In this document: positions 14,490-19,430 of the stretch, one piece after another
Position numbering within the stretch: the stretch's first letter is position 1
How the letters are laid out: each line of letters starts with the position of its first letter
Position numbers and translations under genes: made by a program
The notes under the pieces: model-generated
Database searches by the model: none
What the model was told of the DNA's origin: nothing
What the model saw: the letters and a program-made list of their open reading frames with translations, nothing else
Assembly: GCA_046154545.1 (NCBI GenBank)
Contig: JBJXGC010000042.1
Location: 1-19,430 of the forward strand
Length of the DNA stretch: 19,430 bases
Origin: JBJXGC01 sp046154545
GTDB lineage: Bacteria; Chloroflexota; Dehalococcoidia; Tepidiformales; Tepidiformaceae
Direction of reading: 5' to 3'

Positions 14490-15044
14490 TCAGCTACGAC
14501 GGCCAGTGTCCACGCGCGTACAGTCCTGCGATGACGTGTCGATGCCGAAGTTGGGATACCAGAAGACCGGTTGCATCACGTCAAGCCGCCCATCCGGGCG
14601 CCGGGAGACCAGGAAGTCCGACCGGTACGCCTGGCCCTCAGCGTCCACACCTTCAAGCGCAAGTTTGACGGACGGCGCGTGCTTTGCGTCCGCCAGGCAG
14701 ATCACCACACCGGTGACTGAGGGCGCGGTCGCCGGCGCGGCCCGCCGAAGCTGCGCCGACACCGTGTTCTTCCCCGGTGACGCCGCGTCGGGTTCGCATC
14801 TTGGCGCCGGTCCCGGCTGGAAACACACCTGGTCGAATTCGCCATCTGCCGCAGCCTGCCCCAGGCCGGCGAGCGCCGCCCGCGCTTCCGCCTCCGACAC
14901 GGGTTCCCAGGCTCGCGAATCGTCGCTCGGTGTCCTTCCGAACGGGCCGTAGTCAACAACGAGTGCAAGCACGAACGCGACCGCCACCAACAACGTGGCA
15001 GCGGTCGCGGTGAGGGCCAATCGCGCGGTCAGCGGACGGTTCAT
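14490..15044 (-). CDS. Membrane-anchored protein of unknown function
   Basis: I do not recognise this 184-residue protein. A basic N-terminus (MNRPLTARL) is followed by one hydrophobic segment (about 9-30, LALTATAATLLVAVAFVLALVV), so it is probably a type II anchor with the rest outside. The exterior part has four cysteines (C74, C83, C116, C175) that could form two disulphides, and a strand-rich centre (TGVVICLADAKHAPSVKLALEGVDAEGQAYRSDFLVSRRPDGRLDV). The fold may resemble small secreted NTF2-like proteins but I cannot show that. Its ATG overlaps the stop of a 20-codon ORF in an ATGA junction, so translation is likely coupled to it; it has no good RBS of its own. Confidence 0.65.
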   Translation of the reverse strand: MNRPLTARLALTATAATLLVAVAFVLALVVDYGPFGRTPSDDSRAWEPVSEAEARAALAGLGQAAADGEFDQVCFQPGPAPRCEPDAASPGKNTVSAQLRRAAPATAPSVTGVVICLADAKHAPSVKLALEGVDAEGQAYRSDFLVSRRPDGRLDVMQPVFWYPNFGIDTSSQDCTRVDTGRRS

Positions 15045-15103
15045 GGGCTCTGCGTCGAGGAGCAGTCATCCGGCCAGAGCGTCTTGACGATCTTCTCGGA
15101 CAT
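15041..15103 (-). CDS. 20-residue small ORF coupled to the membrane protein gene
   Basis: ATG 15103 is preceded by a perfect AGGAGG (15114-15109, minus strand) at 5-nt spacing, one of the best ribosome binding sites in the window. The frame codes for 20 residues, beginning MSEKIVKTLW and ending CSSTQSP, and its TGA overlaps the next gene's ATG as ATGA. This arrangement points to real translation, either as a leader peptide controlling the downstream gene or as a small functional protein. The peptide is hydrophilic, with one Trp and one Cys and no membrane segment. It has no run of a single amino acid, so a classical attenuator is not suggested. I do not recognise a family. Confidence 0.55.
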   Translation of the reverse strand: MSEKIVKTLWPDDCSSTQSP

Positions 15104-15128
15104 TCGATCCTCCTGTGTTCCGCTCTCC

Positions 15129-15173
15129 GAGCGGGGGAGCGGGGGAGCGGGGGAGCCGCTTGGCCCAAGTCTA
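15129..15173 (-). promoter_or_regulatory. Promoter and repeat-containing leader of the small ORF
   Basis: TAGACT (15173-15168 on the minus strand) is a candidate -10, with transcription starting near 15161. The leader then contains 3.6 tandem copies of an 8-bp unit (GAGCGGGG on the plus strand, CCCCGCTC in the mRNA; 15129-15157), ending about 15 nt before the AGGAGG. Copy-number change by slippage would alter leader length. No clear -35 is visible. Confidence 0.45.
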
Positions 15174-15285
15174 TCCCCGCCGCTGGAGCCGCAGGCAACG
15201 GCCCGGTTAAACCGCGGCCGGGCAGCCCGAACCCAACGGTCGTCTCGTGGCCTCGCCCTCCGCGACCACGCAGCCCGCCTGCGCG

Positions 15286-15291
15286 TAGAAT
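15286..15291 (+). promoter_or_regulatory. -10 element of the leaderless dapB promoter
   Basis: TAGAAT, one base from consensus, ends 7 nt before ATG 15299. The start has no Shine-Dalgarno sequence. No convincing -35 is seen 16-18 nt upstream. Confidence 0.5.
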
Positions 15292-15298
15292 ACCTCCC

Positions 15299-16078
15299 AT
15301 GGCTGACCTCCGCGTCGTCGTTTCCGGTTCGGGCAAGATGGGCCGCCAGGTGGCCGCGGCCGTCGCCGCCGAGAGCGGCATGGCCCCCGTCGCCTACGTC
15401 GATGCCCTCGCCACCTCGCAGGCCATCGACGGGCTGCCCGTGTTCACTGACGCAGTGGCCTGCTTCAAGGACTCACCCGCCGACGCCGTCATCGATTTCA
15501 CGAATGCGGCCTGGACACCCATCCTCTGCGAGGCCGCCCTGGCCCGCGGCGTCCGCCCCGTGATCGGCACCACAGGCCTTCCGGACGCGTTCATGGAATG
15601 GCTCGCGGCCGAGGCGAAGGCCCGGGCGACCGGCGCCTTCGTCGCCTCCAATTTCGCCATCGGCGCCGTCCTGATGATGCACTTCGCCCGCCAGGCGGCG
15701 CGCTTCTTCGACAACGCCGAGATCATCGAGCTCCACCACGACCAGAAGGTCGATGCGCCCAGCGGTACGGCCAAGACCACGGCCGAGCTGATGCGGGCCG
15801 CCCGCAAGGCCCCCTTCCTCCACCCCGCCACGGAGAAGGAGACGGTCCCCGGCACGCGCGGCGGCGAGCTGGGCGGGATCGCCATCCACTCCGTCCGCCT
15901 GCCGGGCCTCGTCGCCCACCAGGAGGTCATCTTCGGCGGCCTCGGCCAGACCCTCACCATCCGCCACGACACCACCGGCCGCGACTCCTTCATGCCCGGC
16001 GTCATCGCCGCCACCCGGGCGGTCATGGGCCTCGACCACCTCGTCGTCGGCCTCGACGCGCTCTTCGAACTGAGCTGA
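15299..16078 (+). CDS. dapB: 4-hydroxy-tetrahydrodipicolinate reductase
   Basis: DapB reduces 4-hydroxy-tetrahydrodipicolinate with NAD(P)H in lysine and diaminopimelate synthesis. The 259-residue length is typical (about 245-275). Visible features are the N-terminal Rossmann loop GSGKMGR (10-16), the GTTG turn (90-93), SNFAIGAVLM (117-126), the signature ELHHDQKVDAPSGTAKT (144-160) with catalytic H146/H147 and K150, and GGIAIHSVRLPG near 197. ATG 15299 begins the Rossmann strand directly and sits 7 nt after a -10. No other lysine pathway gene is adjacent, so it is a single-gene unit. The intergenic repeat array starts 8 nt after its stop and may help end transcription. Confidence 0.95.
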   Translation: MADLRVVVSGSGKMGRQVAAAVAAESGMAPVAYVDALATSQAIDGLPVFTDAVACFKDSPADAVIDFTNAAWTPILCEAALARGVRPVIGTTGLPDAFMEWLAAEAKARATGAFVASNFAIGAVLMMHFARQAARFFDNAEIIELHHDQKVDAPSGTAKTTAELMRAARKAPFLHPATEKETVPGTRGGELGGIAIHSVRLPGLVAHQEVIFGGLGQTLTIRHDTTGRDSFMPGVIAATRAVMGLDHLVVGLDALFELS

Positions 16079-16086
16079 GCCGTCAC

Positions 16087-16400
16087 CCCTCGCCCACCCC
16101 AGCGGGAGGCAAGCGTAGCCATCGGCCAGGGCGCCCGACGAAGACATCGACTTCCGCACGGAGCACTCCCTCTCCCATCGCAATGGGAGGCAAGTATGGC
16201 CAGCGGCCAGAGTGAGGGATGAAAAGGCGAGTTCCGGACGCCGCACTCCCTCGCCCGCCGCAGCGGGAGAGGGCCGGGGTGAGGGCCGCGACGGCCACGC
16301 GGAGCCCAACGGAGCCCCGAGCATGCCCCTGAGGACGAGTTTTCAGACCAGAGGGGCCGGGGTGAGGGCCGCCGCGGACCGGCGGAGCACAACCCGAGAT
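16087..16400. repeat. Tandem array of about four 80-bp palindrome-bearing repeats
   Basis: Three units start with CCCTCGCCC or CCCTCTCCC at 16087, 16168 and 16248 (periods 81 and 80). The first two share GGGAGGCAAG-TA/GT-GGCCA-CGGCCAG. The third carries GGGCCGGGGTGAGGGCCG at 16271, repeated at 16354 in a fourth, diverged unit (83 nt later). Each holds a hairpin, for example CTCCCAT-CGCA-ATGGGAG in the second. The motif (CCCTC.CCCGC...GCGGGAGAGGGCCGGGGTGAGGG) is the kind of REP-like dispersed repeat common in GC-rich genomes. It fills the 363-nt space between dapB and the next gene; no gene lies here. Confidence 0.75.
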
Positions 16401-16441
16401 TCGGACCGCCCACCGCCCGAGGTGGTCTCAGACCGCATGGC

Positions 16442-17011
16442 TCAACACTCCGTCTTCGCGAAGCTCTCCTTCCCGTCGCGCGTCGTACAGCTGCGCTTCG
16501 CAGTCTTCACCACGAGGCGCCCCTCCGAATCGACGGACGTGGCGAAGCGGTCCAGGTTCGGCCCCTCACCGTCCTGGCGCACCCCGGCCGCGTCGTAGAC
16601 GGCCCCGTTACAGTCCTCGCGGAACAGCAGCCCGATGTTCGCGGCGGGAGCGCTGATCGAGCCCCGGTAGCGGCTGAGCAGCTCTGCCAGGGCGGGGTCG
16701 GAGGCGCCGATCGGGTTCACCTTGCACTTCCGGCCGGCCGCCAACCGGTTCGCGGCGTCCATGTCGGCCAGCGCGAAGAATTCGCCTTTGTCGGTGCGCA
16801 CCACCCAGAGCCCGTCCTCGCCCGAACGTGTAACCGAAGGTTTGGCGTACGACTCCGCCGCGTCCAGGGGCAGGTTCCCGTCGTCCGAACCGGACTCGAG
16901 ATATCGCACCCCGAGGATCACCATCACCACCACGAGCCCAGCGAGCCCCGCCGCCGCCAGGCAGCCGAGCGCCAGCGGTGGGCGGGCCATCGGCGGACGC
17001 ATCTCGGACAT
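16442..17011 (-). CDS. Membrane-anchored degenerate Rieske-like protein
   Basis: The 189-residue protein has a short cytoplasmic tail, one transmembrane segment (about 13-35, LALGCLAAAGLAGLVVVMVILGV) and an outer domain. That domain follows the Rieske pattern: GEFFALADMD..., a first C96 region (RKCKVNP), then REDCNGAVYDAAGVRQDGEGPNLDRFATSVDSEGRLVV, closely like 'C-P-C-H-G-S-x-F-D-x-x-G...GPA...L...V'. The cluster ligands are missing: C-x-H reads C96-K-V98, and C-P-C-H reads E132-D-C134-N135. C96 or other cysteines (C134, C175, C189) may form disulphides. It thus looks like a cluster-less Rieske fold; assignment is by eye. ATG 17011 is preferred over the open frame to 17110 because a -10 (TACGCT) ends 6 nt upstream and the anchor follows directly. 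Confidence 0.6.
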   Translation of the reverse strand: MSEMRPPMARPPLALGCLAAAGLAGLVVVMVILGVRYLESGSDDGNLPLDAAESYAKPSVTRSGEDGLWVVRTDKGEFFALADMDAANRLAAGRKCKVNPIGASDPALAELLSRYRGSISAPAANIGLLFREDCNGAVYDAAGVRQDGEGPNLDRFATSVDSEGRLVVKTAKRSCTTRDGKESFAKTEC

Positions 17012-17017
17012 GCCCCG

Positions 17018-17023
17018 AGCGTA
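17018..17023 (-). promoter_or_regulatory. -10 element of a leaderless promoter
   Basis: TACGCT on the minus strand ends 6 nt before ATG 17011, the same hexamer and distance as at the PPOX-like gene (10871-10876). The preceding AACGG matches the context of the MBL promoter. No Shine-Dalgarno sequence is present and no good -35 at the normal distance. Confidence 0.45.
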
Positions 17024-17142
17024 CCGTTGGCCGCGGCAAGCGGCGAGCGTCCGGGGAAGCGCCCGGTCTGCCTGGCCCGGCGAGGCAGGCAAGGTCCCCC
17101 GCCGGGGCACTCCCCGCTTCGCACGCCCCCGGCGCCGTGTGA

Positions 17143-18363
17143 TCAGCCCTTCACACAGACCACCTGGCGGAGGGTGTGGGCGATATCGACGAGGTCGGCC
17201 TGGGCGGCCATCACCGCGTCGATGTCCTTGTAGGCCATCGGTGTCTCGTCGATGACCTCAGCGTCCTTCCGGCATTCAACGCCTTCGGTGGCGCGGACGT
17301 GGTCGGCGACCGTGAAGCGCCGCTTCGCCTCGGCCCGCGACATCGCCCGGCCGGCGCCGTGGCTGCAGGACATGAACGACTCGATGTTGCCCTTGCCCTT
17401 CACGATGAATGACCGGGCGCCCATCGAGCCGGGGATGATGCCGTACTCGCCCTCACCGGCCCGGACCGCGCCCTTGCGGGTCAGCCACACATCCTTGCCC
17501 ATGTGCGTTTCCCGCTGGACGTAGTTGTGGTGGCAGTTGACAGCGAGCTGGCCGCTGGCGAACGGCCGGCCGAGCTCACGGGTGACGGCCGCGACGACCG
17601 CGTCCATCATCAGCTCGCGATTCGTCCTCGCGAACTTCTGGGCCCAGCCTACGGCGGCCACGTAGGCGCCGAAGTGCTCGGTGCCCTCCGGCAGGTAGGC
17701 GAGGTCCGCATCCGGCAGGGTGATCATCCACTTCTTCATGTCCTCCTTGGCGAGGCTGATGAAGTAGGTGCCGATCCGGTTGCCCACCCCCCGCGAACCG
17801 CTGTGGAGCATGAACCAGACGTTGTCCGCTTCATCGAGGCAGACCTCGATGAAATGGTTACCGGTGCCGAGGGTGCCGAGGTGGTTCGCCGTGGTGCCCC
17901 GCCGCAGCCGCGGGTGCGCTTCCGAGACGCGCTCCCAGCCGGCCTCCAGCTCGCCCTTCCAGACCGTGGCCTGGGCGGCCGGGAGGTCACCCCAGGCGCC
18001 CCGGTCGCGCGGGCCGCCGTTGTCGGTCCGCCCATGCGGCACGGCCGACTCGATGGCGGCACGCACCCCGGAGAGGGAGTCCGGCAGGTCGCTGGCGGTG
18101 AGACTGGTCTTGACGGCCATCATGCCGCAGCCGATATCGACACCCACGGCCGCCGGGATGATGGCCCGCTCCGTGGCGATGACGCTGCCGACCGTCGCCC
18201 CGATGCCCCAGTGGACGTCGGGCATCGCCGCCACCCAGCGGTGAATGAAGGGGAGCATGGCCAGGTTCCGGAGCTGCTTCTCAGCCTCGGCCTCGACCGG
18301 GACACCGTTGGTCCAGGCCTTGATCGGCACGCCGGCCGTTTCGATGACGTGGTAATTGCCCAT
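17143..18363 (-). CDS. rtcB: RNA-splicing ligase RtcB
   Basis: RtcB joins 3'-phosphate or 2',3'-cyclic phosphate RNA ends to 5'-OH ends with GTP and Mn2+, in tRNA repair or splicing. The 406 residues match the bacterial length (about 400-410). Motifs seen: VGVDIGCGM with metal-binding C79, NHLGTLGTGNHF (H170), HSGSRG (H187), NCHHNY (H278-H279), the guanylate loop GSMGARSFIVKG (312-323) and SCSHGAGRAMSR with H335, the residue expected to be guanylylated. ATG 18363 has GGAGG 7 nt upstream; the open frame runs back to 18582 without conserved sequence. No rtcA, rtcR or archease gene is adjacent, so its RNA target is not indicated by context. Confidence 0.95.
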   Translation of the reverse strand: MGNYHVIETAGVPIKAWTNGVPVEAEAEKQLRNLAMLPFIHRWVAAMPDVHWGIGATVGSVIATERAIIPAAVGVDIGCGMMAVKTSLTASDLPDSLSGVRAAIESAVPHGRTDNGGPRDRGAWGDLPAAQATVWKGELEAGWERVSEAHPRLRRGTTANHLGTLGTGNHFIEVCLDEADNVWFMLHSGSRGVGNRIGTYFISLAKEDMKKWMITLPDADLAYLPEGTEHFGAYVAAVGWAQKFARTNRELMMDAVVAAVTRELGRPFASGQLAVNCHHNYVQRETHMGKDVWLTRKGAVRAGEGEYGIIPGSMGARSFIVKGKGNIESFMSCSHGAGRAMSRAEAKRRFTVADHVRATEGVECRKDAEVIDETPMAYKDIDAVMAAQADLVDIAHTLRQVVCVKG

Positions 18364-18783
18364 GGTGGGCCTCCAGTTGTGTGCAGTATTCGACGCGATG
18401 AAACCGGCACGAAAGGCCGCCGGAGGAAAGGAATGACGAGGGGAGGGCGAGAAAGGCCGGTCAGGAAGCCCGCTGTTCTGCCGCGCGCTGACTCCAGAAG
18501 CCGGTGGAGTCTTTCGTGCGCGGTGCGCAGCCACCCACCGCCGCTGTTGGGCGTGGGTCCCGGCTATCACGGAGGGCTGCAAGTTGCCAGTTCATCGTCG
18601 TCGCTATAACCGTAGCGCCGGGGCGGGCGCCCTCACAAGGAGTGTAGGGTGGCCCTGGACGCCAGGCTGCGGCCGGGCCCTGACATTCAGGTGTACCAAG
18701 GACGCGGTCCTGGGGCTGCGTCTGGCAGGGTCGCCCACCCGCGGCCAGGGACGGCCGCGACTCCTTCTGGCTCGATCGAAGGC
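18364..18783. other. 420-nt intergenic region, no supported gene
   Basis: It separates rtcB from the end of the enoyl-CoA hydratase, both on the minus strand. A 7-bp hairpin, CGCGGCC (18740-18746) with GGCCGCG (18753-18759), lacks a T-tract. A -10-like AATACT lies near 18390 on the minus strand ahead of rtcB, with no clear -35. I see no RNA gene or riboswitch. Confidence 0.4.
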
Positions 18784-19425
18784 TCAGTGCACCCGTTTCC
18801 GGAGACCGGGCGCGTCGGGCTGCGCGAGCAAGGCGTCGATGAAGACGTCAACCTCGGCGTCGAGCGCAACCGCGGGCACGAGCCGGTCGATGAGGCCCCA
18901 GCGCAGCGCCGCCGTCCCGTCGATCGGCTCGCCCGAGAGGATCAGGTGCGCCGCCACCCCCGGCCGCACGACCCGGGGGAGCGTCTGCGTCCCGCAGGCG
19001 CTGGGGATGTAGCCCAGCGTCACCTCCGGCAGCGCAAACCGCGACCCCTCCGCCCCGACCCGGTAGTCGCAGCAGAGCGGCAGCTCCAGACCCGCCCCGT
19101 AACAGAACCCATGCATCCGGGCGACCGTAAGGCAGCGATGGTTGAGCAGCTCCGACCAGAGGTCGCGCTCGTGGCGCGCCCGGCGGGCGGCGATGATCGA
19201 AGGCGCCGTGCCGAACTCCGAGATGTCGGCCCCGGCGCAGAACGCCCGGCCCTCGCCCCGGAAGAGGATGAGCCGGACATCCGGCGTATCCCGGCAGGCC
19301 CCCAGGTAGGTCCAGAGGAGGTCGCGCATTTCCAGGTTGATCGCGTTTAAACGCGCGGGCCGGTTCAGGGTGATGGTCGCCACGCCGCGTGAGTCGAGGT
19401 CGAACAGGACAGGGTCATCGGCCAC
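18784..19425 (-). CDS. Enoyl-CoA hydratase/isomerase family protein, short C-terminus
   Basis: This crotonase-fold protein would hydrate or isomerise acyl-CoA substrates in beta-oxidation-type pathways. It shows GVATITLNRPARLNAIN, the oxyanion loop AFCAGADISEFG (61-72), MHGFCYGAGLELPLCCD with E114, and LPEVTLGYIPSACGTQTLPR with E134. The two glutamates match the catalytic pair of enoyl-CoA hydratase. It has only 213 residues against the usual 255-265; the stop falls soon after the conserved LRWGLIDRLVP, so much of the C-terminal helical region is missing. GTG 19425 gives a normal N-terminus, but only 5 bases remain upstream, so a start beyond the window cannot be excluded. Confidence 0.85.
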   Translation of the reverse strand: MADDPVLFDLDSRGVATITLNRPARLNAINLEMRDLLWTYLGACRDTPDVRLILFRGEGRAFCAGADISEFGTAPSIIAARRARHERDLWSELLNHRCLTVARMHGFCYGAGLELPLCCDYRVGAEGSRFALPEVTLGYIPSACGTQTLPRVVRPGVAAHLILSGEPIDGTAALRWGLIDRLVPAVALDAEVDVFIDALLAQPDAPGLRKRVH

Positions 19426-19430
19426 GCGCC

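Noticed and set aside
17503..18609. 368-codon open frame on the plus strand
   Set aside because: Antisense to rtcB, whose active-site motifs are complete.
18649..19350. Plus-strand frame from GTG 18649 with an AAGGAG just upstream
   Set aside because: The RBS is good, but nearly all of it is antisense to the enoyl-CoA hydratase and the product is Arg/Pro/Gly-rich without a domain.

Overview
The window is very GC-rich, gene-dense bacterial chromosomal DNA. Strong GC bias at third codon positions makes long antisense open frames, which I discarded. The gene set (CaiB/BaiF CoA-transferase, metal-dependent 'amidohydrolase 2' proteins, acyl-CoA carboxylase parts, enoyl-CoA hydratase) and the many leaderless promoters suggest a high-GC, acyl-CoA/aromatic-degrading lineage. 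A Chloroflexota (Dehalococcoidia-like) origin is my best guess and an actinobacterium is the alternative; this is inference from gene content, not a database match. No CRISPR array, insertion sequence, rRNA or phage gene is visible.

Layout. 1-4300: acyl-CoA modification block: a carboxyltransferase and, 5 nt downstream, a fused two-domain family III CoA-transferase on the plus strand, facing a stand-alone 70-residue biotin carrier protein. The biotin carboxylase needed to complete the enzyme is not in the window. 4476-4627: tRNA-Gly(GCC) with promoter and terminator. 4648-6179: minus-strand NIPSNAP-like protein then an ANT-type nucleotidyltransferase. 6351-8496: divergent amidohydrolase and a second ANT-type nucleotidyltransferase. 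8517-9172: type II toxin-antitoxin pair (PIN toxin, ribbon-helix-helix antitoxin). 9233-10483: second amidohydrolase. 10484-10882: gene-poor region with hairpins. 10883-13259: FMN-binding PPOX-like protein and a glutaminase-STAS-cNMP fusion. 13288-15103: metallo-beta-lactamase-fold hydrolase, a membrane-anchored protein of unknown function and a coupled 20-codon small ORF. 15299-16078: dapB, followed by a tandem repeat array. 16442-18363: membrane-anchored degenerate Rieske-like protein and RtcB RNA ligase. 18784-19425: short enoyl-CoA hydratase at the edge.

How it works together. The carboxylase, CoA-transferase, biotin carrier, enoyl-CoA hydratase, amidohydrolases and MBL hydrolase fit catabolism of organic acids or aromatics through CoA thioesters; the rest is housekeeping or accessory. 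Starts fall into two classes. One class (103, 5454, 6179, 6351, 15103, 18363, more weakly 10483) has Shine-Dalgarno sequences. The other (7588, 9172, 10883, 11436, 14328, 15299, 17011) lacks one and has a -10-like hexamer ending 6-7 nt before the start codon, as expected for leaderless mRNAs.

The most noteworthy items are the small ORF translationally coupled to a membrane protein behind a repeat-rich leader, the palindrome lying in the MBL promoter spacer, the fused CoA-transferase with one catalytic aspartate missing, the Rieske-like protein without iron-sulphur ligands, and the shared leaderless promoter pattern. I did not find a clear multi-gene system that looks wholly new.
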